In this document: piece by piece, positions 35,156-48,360 of the stretch | Numbering within the stretch: the first letter of the stretch is position 1 | Layout: every line of letters begins with the position of its first letter | NCBI RefSeq assembly: GCF_003576645.1 | Contig: NC_044923.1 | Location: forward strand, 10,292,412 to 10,356,411 | Source of the DNA: Ipomoea triloba | Taxonomy: Eukaryota; Streptophyta; Magnoliopsida; Solanales; Convolvulaceae | Reading direction: 5' to 3' | Length of the DNA: 64,000 nucleotides | Translations under genes and position numbers: made by a program | The notes under the pieces: generated by a model | What the model was told of the DNA's origin: nothing | Database searches by the model: none | The model's input: only the letters and a program-made list of their open reading frames with translations

Positions 35156-35507
35156 TATTAACTTTACGCTACACCTCCACGTGACAGGTGTAGCGGAAAG
35201 TATTTAAAAAAAATTATTGACTTTCAGCTACACCTCCACGTAGAAGGTGTAGCGGACATTCATTTTTTAAAAAAATTATTGACTTTACGCTACACCTCCG
35301 CGTGGCAGGTGAAGCGTAAAGTTGGCACGTTTTTATTTATTTATTTATTTTTTGAGAATCCACTACACCTATAAACAAAGGTGTAGTGTATTCTTATGTA
35401 TTTATTTACGGTATTACCACTACATTAATCTTTTCAACTATCCACTATATCTTTAATCAAGAGGTGTAGTGAAAAGTCATACTTATATGTGCAATTTTGT
35501 AGTAGTG
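35155..35507. mobile_element. CACTA-type transposon terminus with subterminal hairpin repeats
   Basis: The right end reads TTTTGTAGTAGTG, the reverse of CACTACTACAAAA, a plant CACTA (En/Spm) terminus. Before it are at least five units built on an inverted CTACACCT...AGGTGTAG pair, spaced about 60-65 bp at first (GCTACACCTCCACGTGAC and variants). The left terminus is missing, so it is a fragment. Confidence 0.6.
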
Positions 35508-35509
35508 GT

Positions 35510-36660
35510 GGCAACTGTGAAGCATGTCGAAATTAAACTTGGGTAACATACATTTAAATTTACCTTATTTACTTTTTGAACCAAGCGGGAAAAAGGCTCT
35601 CACTTGGAGACATCTGACCAATCAGATGCGACGTGCATTCAATGTTTCTCTCTCTTATTTAATGCAAATTTCATCTTTTTCGTACATCTCTATTACCATC
35701 TTTACAAATTCACATATTTATTTTCAACTATTTAACTTAAGAAACATCACAAGAAAATAAAGAAATCAATAATTAATAATGTAATATCATTAATAAGAAT
35801 AAGTTTACAAATTAATTACAAATATTAAATACTAAGTAGTAGAGTAAATTTTTCAATTTAAAACAAATAAAATTTTACAATTTTAAAATATTTTAAGGTA
35901 GTAATTATTAATTAGTATGCTATTTAGACAGTTCAATAGCTAATAGTGAATACGATAATATGTAAAAATTTAATAGACATAAAAGCAATATCATAGTATC
36001 TACCGTATGTAATCATCTCATTAGCTAGCTATTACTCTTTTAGAGTATATATGTATATTATATTTTTTTAAAACTGTATGGGCCGGGCCAACGGGCCTGC
36101 CCAGTCTAAGTTTCAAAAATTAAAGTATGGCCCTGTCCGTAATATAAAACGGGCTAGCCCTAGTCTACCCATTATAGCAAATGGACGGATTGGGATGGCC
36201 CAAAAAGACCAGCCCTTGGCATACTGAATTTTAGGCTAACCCATCCGTTTTACACCTCGAACTATATGTTTAAAACTATCCTATAGTAGTAGATATAATT
36301 TTAGAGTATCTTACTTTGGAAATAGAAAATTAAAAATTAAAAGGTCAATGTTAGTGACATGGTGCGTGGATGGGCATTAATTACCACACAAAGAAGAAGT
36401 GACTTTAATGTCTTTACTTAATGCAAGAAATGTTGCATGACAATTAGTAACTTAGTGGACAAAATATAATTAGTCATTTCACTTAATTAGCCATTGATTC
36501 GCAATTGTAATTTGTGCTCCACTTATCATCGGCAAAGGAATTAAGAAAAGAAAATTGAAGAAAGTGGTTTCAATAATAGTAACCAATTCAAACGAGAATT
36601 AAGAGACTATATATAATGTAGTTCTCAAGTTTAAGGATATTTGGTAAATAGCTATTAGTT
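35510..36660. other. Gene-free interval
   Basis: AT-rich. 36080-36250 has GGGCCGGGCC and GGCCC-rich palindromic patches of unknown origin. An ORF at 35524-35760 shows no domain or motif. No gene is called. Confidence 0.45.
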
Positions 36661-36675
36661 GATTTTGTTCTGGCA

Positions 36676-37890
<1,215 letters not shown>

Positions 37891-37924
37891 TGTTGTTAGT
37901 GTGTTTGACTAGTTGATAACATTA

Positions 37925-38190
37925 GCTGATTGTAGGAAGATGTTTGGTAATTAGCTATTAGCTGATAGCTGATTACATACAAAATAATTTTCTCAAAAAA
38001 AAAAAGCTGATCTAAAAAGTTACTTTGAGCATCGTTTTGAATTTTAGTGTTTTGGAGCAATAAGATGTTACAAAAGGCTAATTAATCAAACACTCATATT
38101 GGTTGTTTAACTAAGTCAAACAGCTAATAGTGGTCAAATAAGTCAAAAATTGAATGATAGGCTAACTATTTTACTAAACAGGGCCCAAAT
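37925..38190. mobile_element. MITE, same family as 14595-14772
   Basis: Contains TAATTAGCTATTAGCTGATAG near the left and GATAGGCTAACTATTTTACT near the right as inverted ends, plus the shared centre TTTTGAATTTTAG. Non-coding. Confidence 0.55.
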
Positions 38191-38385
38191 GTTTTTATTT
38201 AATGAAGAAGATTTATTTATCAACTTTGACGTCAACTTAATTATTATGAATTTAAGGTGTGTTTGGTTGATATGTTTAGCTATCATGAATGGGTCATTGT
38301 TATTGTTTGGTTGACAGGTTTTTAGAACACTACTATGGGTTTTGATTACCCCATTAATTGCCAAACCTATTCCCTAATAAAATAT

Positions 38386-38821
38386 GGCAAAAACTTGTGT
38401 GAGACCGTCTCACCATGAGACGGGTCGGGTCAGGTCGGGTCAAGATGCAAATGTAACACTTATATGCACAAATGTCATACGTATATGCTCAAATGTAATA
38501 CTAATCAGGAATATTTTTTTTTTTTACTTATAAGGGTAAATGTACTACTTTTAAGGGAAAATATAATACTTTTACATTTCGATTTAAAAGTATTACTTTT
38601 TTCCTCAAAAGTATTATATTTGCCCTTATAAGTAAGGGGCACTTGTCAACATTACTTATTATGTAAAATGTATTACTTTTTCTCGTATAAGTAACAAAAA
38701 TTGTATTCTTGATTAGTGTTATATTTGAGCATATAAGTATGACATTTGCACGGTGTTTTGACCTGACCCGACCCGTCTCACGAATAAGGATCCGTGAGAC
38801 GGTCTCACACAAGTGTGACCC
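38386..38821. mobile_element. 436-bp TIR element with 9-bp target duplication
   Basis: The inverted ends GGCAAAAACTTGTGTGAGAC and GTCTCACACAAGTGTGACCC are flanked by ATAAAATAT (38377-38385 and 38822-38830). A GACGGGTCGGGTCAGGTC stretch near each end is also inverted. A 9-bp duplication suggests Mutator type. Fragments of the family are at 8311, 59694 and 62762. Confidence 0.78.
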
Positions 38822-38834
38822 ATAAAATATAGGT

Positions 38835-38995
38835 TTCATTTGCCTTCCTCATCCGCTTCCCTTACTATTAATAATCATTCACACTCCACTCTACTACCAA
38901 ACATGCAAAATAATTTTAACAAACCTATTATCATTACCAAGTATTTGATACTCATTCCGATTCCGATTCCCATATGCGTACCAACACACCCTTAA
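38835..38995. repeat. Third copy of the repeat at 9445-10645
   Basis: ACTATTAATAATCATTC, ACCAAACATGCAAAATA and TTGATACTCATTCCGATTCC match the 9.5-10.6 kb copies. Here CTACTACC continues directly into AAAC, the uninterrupted state of the solo LTR site at 9688. Confidence 0.65.
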
Positions 38996-39224
38996 TGTTT
39001 TCCGATATATATATTTTTGGAAAATGGTGTAGGTAAACTAAAAGAAGAATGTTAATTTAAAAGTATTTGTAGGAGTATAAAAAAGAAAGTGTGATGTATA
39101 AATCATAAATACAACGAATTATACTAATGTAATTTTAATTCAAATTATCATTTAGCAATTAGATTTAATAGCTAGTGTGAAAGAAAAATCTACACTTATA
39201 ATAAGAGCCAATATTGTTAGACCC

Positions 39225-39739
39225 TTAACTGGAACTAAAAAAATGTTGGTGTAATAGTCTATTATAACATATTGTAATTTGTCCCCTTAACTACAAAAAT
39301 CTTCAATTAGGCACTTGGACTTTTAAAATATTGCAATTAAGCACTTTTACAGGTTATCATTAGGCAATGGATTAAAATTAACTTACTTGGCATCCACATA
39401 TATCATACAAGCTGACATGTAATATATTTAAATAATTAAATAATTTGTTTTTAATTATTAGCTGCGATGGCAGCGTTGTCTTCTTCCAGTTTCGAAGAAG
39501 ACGACATCATCTTCTTCCGGACTGGAAGAAGAAGGTTGAACTGCCATGGCAACATTTATTAAAAAATTGTATTTTTTCAGACTGCCAGATAGCCATTAAT
39601 GCTGATGACTACCATGGGAGCTCAACCGTCTTCTTCCAGTCCGTAAGAAGACGATGCGTCTTCTTCCAAATTGGAAGAAGGCAACGATGCCATGGCAGCT
39701 TGGTAGCCTACCAAGCTGCCATGGCAGCCAATAATTACA

Positions 39740-39789
<50 letters not shown>

Positions 39790-39998
39790 TAACACTATTA
39801 TTTAAATATATTACACATCAGCATTTAAGGTATATGTAGATGTCAAGTTAGTTAATTTTAATTGGTTATCTAATGGTAATCTGTAAAAAGATTTAATTGT
39901 ACCTTTTTTTTAAGTTCAAATGCCTAATTGTAATTTTTTTGTAGTTAAGAGGCTAATTACATTTTCATCAATAGTTCAAGGGTGTATTTGACCCTTAT
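39225..39998. mobile_element. MULE-like element with long inverted ends
   Basis: About 39286-39450 and 39780-39965 are inverted repeats (AACTACAAAAATCTTCAATTA on the left against its reverse form on the right). The GC-richer centre has internal GTCTTCTTCCAGT/GGAAGAAG repeats at 39470-39720, and a (TA)n run at 39746-39785. It lies 450 bp upstream of chitinase D. Ends are not exact. Confidence 0.55.
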
Positions 39999-40157
39999 CC
40001 CAATTTTTTTTTATTAACTAACATCTCCCCTATCATCACATAACTGGTCTATCATGCAACGGTACAACTAACGTCTTCTGTTCCAAATGTAAAAGGCATT
40101 GAAATGCAACAAATTCTTAACTATTCTGGAAGTTCTGTCTCAGACAGACTGATTCAA

Positions 40158-40400
40158 AGTCAAAGTCAACAAATACAACACACTATTTTTACACCATTAA
40201 CATAATAAAGAGTTTCATACGCATACAAGTCAGAGTCGACAAATACACAAAAAAACTTTGCGCGTTTTCTAATATAGACCACAATCATCATTCACGCATT
40301 CATACATTTACCAATAAGAATTAATCACCTCACTTTTGACTTTTGCCATATGCAATTGCAGATTTTCAACGATCACATAACACTTTCGGCACTATAAATA
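40158..40400 (+). promoter_or_regulatory. Chitinase D promoter: TATA box and W-boxes
   Basis: CTATAAATA (40392-40400) lies 54 bp before the ATG, and AGTCAAAGTCAAC (40158-40170) is the tandem W-box seen in the other copies. The leader CACAGATTCATCACAAACAC matches genes A and C, showing common promoter descent. Confidence 0.6.
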
Positions 40401-40453
40401 CTCGTATCAGCAACCCACAGATTCATCACAAACACTTTGGAATATTAAAAAAA

Positions 40454-41418
40454 ATGGTGAATTTTGGTTCAGTTTTGCTATGCTTTGCCCTTATTGCATT
40501 CTCCCTAGGGTTGAGTTCGGCCCAAAACTGTGGCTGTGCTGAGGGGCTGTGTTGCAGCAAGTGGGGGTTTTGCGGCACCGGCGACGACTACTGCGGCCAA
40601 GGGTGCCAGCAAGGGCCGTGCAACACCGCCTCTAGCAACGGTGGCTCCGTGTCCGACATCGTCTCCGATGCGTTTTTCAACGGCATCGCCGATCAGGCGG
40701 GTTCCACCTGCGAAGGGAAGGGGTTCTACACGCGCGCCTCGTTTCTTGAAGCCGTCAAGTCCTACCCGCAGTTCGGAACGGTCGGCTCTGTCGATGACTC
40801 TAAGCGGGAAATAGCTGCGTTTTTCGCCCACGTTACTCATGAAACTGGACGTAAGTTTTCTTTTTTTTTTTTGTTTTTGAAATACTTATGATTTTTCACA
40901 ATATAATATAGTATCTGTTCTATAAACTGGATAAAAGTTAGTTCTATTTATTTGTTTATTAAAAATGAACACTTAAATTTACAAAGATAATAAAAGAATT
41001 AAAACATGTGTTTCATCTCAACAAAACAATCTAAACTGATATATAGTTGAATTATATATATATATGCTCATCTCTAGCATGAGATTGATCGATTCTGATA
41101 TCAAAATTGAAGCATGTATTCCATCTAAACTAAAAGTTTATGCAGATAGTCGAATTGCACATTTATATTTATATATTATATGCTCAACACGCCCCTTACC
41201 TTTGGCATGCGATTGACTTTGATATCAAATTGAAACATATGTTCCATCTCAACTAAAAGTTTAACCTGATAATCAAATTGTACATTTATGTTTATACATT
41301 ATATGCTCAACACGCCCCATTACCTTTGACATGAAATTGACTCTGATCTGATATCAAATTGAAACATGTGTTCCATCTCAACTAAAAGTGTAAACTGATA
41401 GTTGAATTGTACATTTAT

Positions 41419-41464
<46 letters not shown>

Positions 41465-42018
41465 AAATTAACTTTGATATAAAATTGAAAGATACCATGT
41501 GATCCATCTCAACTAAAAGTCTAAAGTGATAAGTACAGTTGAATTGTACATCTATATTTATACTCTGTATATTATCTTCTAAGAACCCGTGCTACACCCA
41601 TGCAGATACTTGCTACATAAACGAGATCAACGGTGCCTCCGGAGATTACTGCGACGAAAACAACACACAGTACCCTTGCGCAACAGGGAAGATGTACTAC
41701 GGCCGTGGACCCATCCAACTATCCTGGAACTTCAACTATGGACCGGCCGGCCAAAGCATTGGTTTCGACGGTCTAAACAACCCGGACATTGTCGCCACTG
41801 ACCCGGTTATTTCGTTCAAGACCGGCCTGTGGTATTGGATGAACAACTGCCATTCTCTCATCACCTCCGGTCAGGGTTTCGGCGCCACCATTCGCGCCAT
41901 CAACGGCCAGCTTGAGTGTGATGGTGCCAATCCGAACACTGTTAGCAAGAGGGTTGAGTATTACACCGAGTACTGCCAACAACTTGGTGTTGATACTGGG
42001 GATAACCTCACATGCTAA
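40454..42018 (+). CDS. Class IV chitinase D (hevein + GH19), two exons
   Basis: Exon 1 is 40454-40850, the intron 40851-41605 (755 bp, donor C|GTAAGT, acceptor GCAG|AT), and exon 2 is 41606-42018, giving 269 residues. It is a secreted endochitinase with a signal peptide ([10 protein letters not shown] to SSA, residue 23), a hevein domain ([26 protein letters not shown]), a short NTASSNGGS linker without the prolines of A and C, then GH19. The catalytic Glu residues are E130 and E139 (HETGHTCYINEI; Thr replaces Met after the junction). Signature 2 is [11 protein letters not shown]. It is the most diverged of the three complete genes, and its exon 2 is closest to gene B. The intron is enlarged by a tandem array. 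Likely active; the start ATG fits the family's signal peptide. Confidence 0.95.
40990..41575 (+). repeat. Tandem array of about 120-bp units in the chitinase D intron
   Basis: Four to five units share TTCCATCTCAACTAAAAGT, TTGAATTGTACATTTAT and TGATATCAAATTGAAACAT, with TGCTCAACACGCCCC at the start of the central ones. A TA run at 41424-41462 separates the last two. The array accounts for the longer intron compared with A and C. Confidence 0.8.
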
Positions 42019-42177
42019 GATATATAGAACAATATAATGTAATAAATACTAGATTGTTGAATATCTAGTCTAGACAATAATGTCCTTAGTTATACAATTG
42101 TTTGTTTATATATTCACATAATTATTAATTATATATGTAATTTATATGTGTCTTTAATGATTCATTATTTACAAATA

Positions 42178-43020
42178 CTAGTATTTTCGCCCGTGCGTTG
42201 TACGAAATGGATTTATTATAATATTTTAAGAATATTTGGATCGATATACAATTATATATGTAAATTATAATATCGAATATTATATAGCGCAATTGATAAA
42301 ATTAGTTGGATCGATTATATTTTCTGATGTTTCCCTTGCTTGAATTAATGCAATATAGATTTTATCTAATCAATTAAGGAAATTAACGGTACACATATTA
42401 TGGACATAATTAAAGAAAATAAACATACACATATTACGTCCATAATTAAACGAAATTAAACATACACACATTACGTCCATAATTAAATGAAATTAACCAT
42501 ATACATATTATTTTATTATTAAGAATAATATATATTCCTTAATTACCATAATTATTCAGATTACATGGACGTAATAATTAGCATAATATTAGTTAAGAAT
42601 AATATATACTCCTTATTACCATATAGTAATCATAATACAATGTCCTCATTTTTATTGAAATTAACGATAAGTTTTTCTGCCTATATAGAAAGTTAATTAA
42701 ACATACACATATTAGGATGGTAATTAAAGAAAAATAAACATGCATATATTACGCACATATTATTAACCTGTATTTAACACTTTAATCTTACTATCGTATT
42801 CAACATATAGATTCATTTCATTTGATTATAATTTCTTTTTGTTACTTAAAATAGTATCAATTAGCCATGCTCTTCATTTAATTTTTTTATTTACAATTTT
42901 TCTAATATAACTTTTAAGTAATCAATTTCAACACTAATAGACAAATCTTATAATTTCAAATAAATGTACAGTCTCAAATATTAGAATTGTTTTATAGTTT
43001 CATCACCAATTTTATTATAT
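42178..43020 (-). mobile_element. Helitron downstream of chitinase D
   Basis: On the minus strand the 3' end reads CGTACAACGCACGGGCGAAAA, then TACTAG and T (42177-42181). A possible 5' end, TATATATAATAAAATTGG, lies at about 43020 but lacks the leading TC. Non-coding, AT-rich, with internal TTACGTCCATAATTAA repeats at 42430-42490. Confidence 0.55.
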
Positions 43021-43023
43021 ATA

Positions 43024-44570
43024 CTAGTTTTATACGTGCATTGCGCGAATGGGTTAATGCCCAATGTTTATATTTAAATAAATATTTGAAAGTATATCAA
43101 TGCAAGATTATATAGGAGAAGTTTATACATGAATAACTGAATGTCGATTTTTATTTATTTAAATATCTAACTCAAAGTATATGAATCCAAGATAATATAG
43201 AAAATTCATTATAATTATTACTAAAATAAATGTTTGCAACCTTGTATAATTGATAGTCTAAATATTTGGTCTAAAAATGATAGTCTAAATAAATACTACT
43301 TTTAATTTGAATTTTTCTAAGTGGTTCTTAATTATCTTTTGAGTAACATTGTCATTGTCTTCATCTTTACTATTTGTTCTCTTCCTTTTTGTTGGTAGTG
43401 TGTTATTTGCAATTCATATATTGTTGGTAGCATAGATGACAACGTCATGCAATGAGATTATGATATAAGAGCTATGGACTTTCCATTAGGTGTTCTGCTT
43501 GGGGTTCATTTGGTTCAACCATTATTGTTGAATGAGTTAGGATAAAGAAATCCCTAGTTTAAGAAAAAAGATTAAATAAATTAATAAAAATTTGAAAATA
43601 TAAAATATTATGTATTCCAAAGATATTAAAAGGTAGTTTCTCACTTCAATTTGCTGGGTAATGGGTTGTTTTAGTACTTTCATTGTCAACAAATCCCCCA
43701 AGTAATTAATATGATTGGTTTCAAACTATTCTTTTTTATTTTTTCATGGTATTAAAGAAATACATATGTATCATTTTTTGGTGTAACTACTAATTTATTT
43801 AATTCAATAAGAGTAAAATAGAGTGATTCCGCTTCAATTTGTTGGGTTATTATTTGAGTACTATCTTTGTCAACCAATCCCAAGTAGTTAATATAATTAG
43901 TTTCAAATTATTTTAATTTTTTTTCATAGTATTAATAAAATACTTGGTAAATAAATATATAACATTATTTTGTACTAACTTTGGTATTTAATTACAAGAT
44001 ATTGTAAAAATAAGATAATGGACAATGTAATGAATATCAATTGATAAATTTGAATGTAAAGAATCTTTACATGAGAGAAAATAAAGACAATATAACTAAT
44101 GAAATTATTGCTCTTATTTAATTTAATTTTTTGATAATGAATAATTTTTTCAAATAAGGGTATTGTAGACAAATAATTCTAAATTAAAGAAAATACATAT
44201 GTATTATTTTTTGTTGTAGCTACTAATTTATTTAATTTAATAAGAGTAAAATAGAGTGAGAAACTTAATTATGCCAAATTTGATTGAGATGAGGTTCGAA
44301 CCTAAGACCTTTCTTATAGAAATTAATGAGTAGGTTAAAAGTTAACGGAATATTAACGGAGAAGAGAATATTTAACGGAAAACTTAACGGATAATCATAA
44401 AAGTAAGGTTAAATTAGGTAATCTCTATTAATAATATTAATCTGAATTATCTTAACCATCTATTTGATTAAATAATTCATTTGAACCATCCATTTGATTA
44501 AAGAATTTGACCGCCATTTTTTTTACCCATTTTAGGCCTAACTCTCTTTGGCTCTTATTAGTATAGTATA

Positions 44571-44580
<10 letters not shown>
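43024..44580 (-). mobile_element. Helitron, same family as 240-953
   Basis: The minus-strand 3' end has CGCGCAATGCACG, then TATAAAACTAG and T (43023-43027). The 5' end, TACTAATAAGAGCCAAAGAG, typical of plant Helitrons, is at about 44540-44575, with its very tip lost in a TA run. No Rep/helicase ORF. The segment 43024-43730 matches 240-953. Confidence 0.65.
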
Positions 44581-44629
<49 letters not shown>

Positions 44630-44661
44630 TTATCCATGCATCGCACATGTAATTTACTAGT
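44573..44661 (+). mobile_element. (TA)n run followed by a Helitron 3' terminus
   Basis: TA repeats (44573-44624) are followed by CATGCATCGCACATG (hairpin), then TAATTTACTAG and T, a plus-strand Helitron 3' end. Its 5' end could not be found; the element may contain the neighbouring minus-strand Helitron or be truncated. Confidence 0.5.
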
Positions 44662-46135
44662 AACTATATATACCACATGTGTATTTTATGTTTTATCAAT
44701 GATTTTAGGACGTATCTTTCCATATAGAAAATATTATAAACCATTATAAATACTATTAAATATTTTACAAAGTCAAATCCTTTATATTGTATTAAACAAA
44801 TCATGTATGTTTGTTAATAAGGTAGATAGTGTATATATAGGGTGAATAATAAAAATATGAGCCACAAAATGGTCCTTACAAGTTATTTAAAAAGAACTTT
44901 TCACCCCTAACATGGTCATCATAAGTTACATAAATCATATTACATATCAAATTATTGATACTACTTTTGCATTGATCTTATAATCAAATAAACATAGTCT
45001 CAAATACAATTTTTTTATTTATAACAAATGCTTTTAACTTAGCTCCAAAAAAGATAAATACATAAATGAATAAATTTTATACATTTACAATCACTCGGAA
45101 AAAAAAATTCTATGCCTAAGCTAGATTTACTTTCTTTAATATCTATGGAATTAGATTTCTAGTTATCCAAAGGTAAAAATTATTTTTTCTCATCTCTTAA
45201 ATTTCGAAGAAAATTTGACCTTGGCTATAAAACACTCTCTAAATTTAAATTGTTATGTTAATGTAAGTGTGCAAGTGATCAAACTAGATAGCATGCATAC
45301 CTATTCTATATGAAAATATGAACTCAAGAAACATAAAATGAGTCTAATAAGTATGGTAAATCAATTAGTATAAGATAAAAAATGTGCCAACAAGAGACCG
45401 TATCAAAACCTAGCTAGTTGTCATTTGCAAAAATAATAAAAAAATTTCTATGATTTTTTAATAGATATGTGTGAAAATAAAAAGATAAAAATCAAAAGTA
45501 TATGAGTATTTATAAAAGTTTTGAAATGTGCCGTAAAATTTGATAGGAATAGATGAAAGTTTGTCTAGTTTAGACATTATACAGAGAAAAAATTATGTAG
45601 AGAAAGTTAAAAAGCTTGAGGTTGGAGGTTTGGATTTCAACTATTTATATTTGTGAAGCAAAGTCTTTAGAAATCCTATACTGATAGAGTTTATAAAAGT
45701 TAATAAGTTTTTTAATAGCAGTAGACTTTTAAAGACTCTTAAATCAAATATCATTATACTTTTAAAGACTCTTTAAAAGTATGAACCGAATAACGTTAGA
45801 CCGTTATAGAGTTTTAAAAATCAAGATTGAATACAATTAAACTTTTAAAGTGATTAAAAAGTCTTTAAAATTTTATAAAAGTCTTATTGAATACACCCCT
45901 AAAAGTCTAAATCGAATACTAACAGATTTTTAAAAACTCTCTAGAAGTTTGAATCGAATACAAATAGATTTTTAAAAAAGTTTAAAAGTTATAAATCAAA
46001 TATCATCCCCTTTTAAAGGCTTAAAAGTATTTAAAATTTTATAAAAATCTAGTTGGAATACACTAAGTGATAGAATCAGTAGTACTTAAAAAAAGTGTAG
46101 AGTATAAATTATATTTTTTATTTTAAAAATATTTT
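44662..46135. other. Gene-free interval
   Basis: AT-rich. 45690-46080 has diverged TTTAAAGACTTTTAAA-type repeats with GAATACAA motifs in both orientations, probably an old TIR element. Nothing else recognisable. Confidence 0.45.
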
Positions 46136-46139
46136 AGTA

Positions 46140-46391
46140 CTCCCTTTGTCTCATTTTACATGTCTTACTTTCCTTTTTAGTTTGTTCCAAAATGTTGTCT
46201 TCTTTCCAAAATTGAACATCACAATCATTCTACTTTTCTCAATTTACCCTTATGACTTTTACTTTCTTTATTGCTTTTATTTTCAAAAGTGAAAAAGTTG
46301 AGGGCATAATTGGAAAGCACATCACATTTACTTTAATTTCTTAAAAAACGTGCAAAAAGCAAATGAGACATCCAATTCGGGACGGAGGGAG
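46140..46391. mobile_element. Stowaway MITE (Tc1/mariner)
   Basis: 252 bp with ends CTCCCTTTGTCTCATTTTAC and the reverse form ending GGGACGGAGGGAG, flanked by TA on each side (46138-46139 and 46392-46393). This is the classic Stowaway end. Confidence 0.92.
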
Positions 46392-46810
46392 TATTTCTCA
46401 AGGAGAATAAAGTTCACCGGACGCTTACGTGTAGTATTTAAAATATTAGAAAAAAAAAAAAACTGGACGCTTACCTGTGCGCATGCCATAAGTCAGCAAT
46501 TCTATCATAGCCATCAGACAGAATACGATGTGCTGACTAGGATATGTGCCAATTTCAATCCGTGGTGTTACTGTTGTGGTTGTGGATAAGATCTCAAAAT
46601 CTTGACCAATTCCTCGTACCTCCCAAAACATATACACCGTATTAAATTTAATTATGAGAATGGTTATTATAATATTAGACTGAGTAATACATTTATTTCC
46701 TGACTTTTTATTGTTGAATTTTAACTATCAAATATTGATCTGCAATGTTATTCGATGAAGAGTAGTCAAAATTATTGGAATGAAAAGCATTATAAATGCT
46801 AGCGTAATAA

Positions 46811-46938
46811 TTTTTTTTTTTTTTGAATACTACTAACTGAAGCACAAGAGTCAGTATTATCTCCACAGAGACTCGAACCCACCACCTCCCGTATAAAGGG
46901 AAGGGTTTGATGCCACTGGACTACAAGGTTCTTGGCAT
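46811..46938 (-). mobile_element. SINE with poly(A) tail
   Basis: On the minus strand: CCTTGTAGTCCAGTGGCATC (box A region, 46913-46925), GGGTTCGAGTC (box B, 46870-46879), then a 14-A tail (poly-T at 46811-46824 on plus). These are Pol III promoter boxes of a tRNA-derived SINE. Two relatives lie at 19930 and 60965. Confidence 0.82.
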
Positions 46939-47411
46939 CAATATTAGTCATTCGCAGAAAGTTTGCATATAATAATTTAAGAACATCCTTAATAGTGAGG
47001 TTCTTTTTCAATTTTTGAGGAGTTTTTGTGAGTGTGAGTAGGAAAGAGAAAATGGGAGGGGAGGAAAAAAATAAAATAAATCTAAATTTTTAAAAAATTA
47101 AAAAAAATAAATCTGTTAGGCGAGCCTGACGTTCGTGCACTGCACGCGCCTGCTGGGTGCTTGCTGTGCGCGAAACGCGCACAACAGCTTTATTTTCTTC
47201 AATTTTGCTGCTAACAAAGACTGTTCCAACTTGTATTTGCAGGACATTTTTTTTCACTCTCTCTCCTCCTTTCTTTCCTGCCATGTTGGATCCCTTCCTG
47301 ACATAAACCAAATAAAAACTTGTGCTCTAACAACTTCCACATTCCTATCTCAATTTCGACTTCTTACCTATGTATAATATATATATAGTTATGGTGGAAC
47401 AGTTGTTATAC

Positions 47412-47739
47412 TGTGGACCATGGTCAAAACGACGTCGTTTCAATAAGTGGGAGAAACGACTCCCGTAAATCTCCATAACTGATATTACAGTTCATCTCAG
47501 ATGATACTACAGTTGTGTTGAACTGATATTGCAATTGTGCGCTGAACTGATACTGCAGTTGTGTTGAAAGGGAGTGCAGTTGCGCGGAACGGAGGCCGTT
47601 TCATCCGTCTGGAACTGTAATTGTGTTGAACTGATACTGCAGTTGTGTTGGAAGGGAACTACAGTTGCGCGGAACGGAGGTCGTTTCATCTATCTGTTTT
47701 CATAAATCAAAACGACGTCGTTTTGATGCGCGGTCCACA
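47412..47739. mobile_element. TIR element with internal tandem repeats
   Basis: Ends TGTGGACCATGG and GCGCGGTCCACA are inverted and each is followed by the palindrome AAACGACGTCGTTT. Inside, ACTGATACTGCAGTTGTGTT-like units repeat about six times. Non-coding. It lies 600 bp upstream of the DUF3700 gene. Confidence 0.65.
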
Positions 47740-48239
47740 ATAAAATTCGTGATGGTCGAGAGAATCCTAATCAAGTTGATGACATTATTGGTTTGGTAAC
47801 CATAATGTTTTAAGGTTGACTCAGGGAAAGAGTGTCCTATTGAACGACTTTCTTTGGTTTGAGTCATCAATTATGTACAAGCTAAACAGGTTTACCTCAT
47901 TGTAGTCTTTTTGCCAGTTAAGGACACAATTCGAGATTTATCTAATACGCATCTTCGAGTACTGACTGCAAAATCCCTTTGTCATATATAATTACAGCTA
48001 AATAGGTGGAGTATAATTCTTGATCGAACTTTTCGCATAAATTCTCCTATTAACTATAACTTATGTAAAAATTATCCTTAAAATTTTTTATTTTTGAAAA
48101 GGAAAACTAATTGACCACATGGCCTATCTAGCTGTAGTTGTCTTGTTTATTTAAGAAAAAAGAAATCCACGCGCTAACTAATATCCAAATGGATAAAGTT
48201 GAAACGTGGAATATGATTCTCTTCCTTCTCATTCATTCC

Positions 48240-48246
48240 TATAAAT
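48240..48246 (+). promoter_or_regulatory. Putative TATA box of the DUF3700 gene
   Basis: TATAAAT, 115 bp upstream of the ATG, a normal distance for a plant gene with a leader of about 80 nt. No other regulatory motif is claimed. Confidence 0.5.
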
Positions 48247-48360
48247 TCTGCAACAAATTAAACCAAAACCCATACCATATTCAGTCATCGCAAACATACA
48301 TTATATTGTTCCTTTTAGAGGGTTTTTGCTATTGAATTGCAAATTTGCAAGAAGAAGAAA

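Noticed and set aside
44280..44310. tRNA-like GGTTCGAACC
   Set aside because: Only a box B resemblance; no cloverleaf arms could be drawn.
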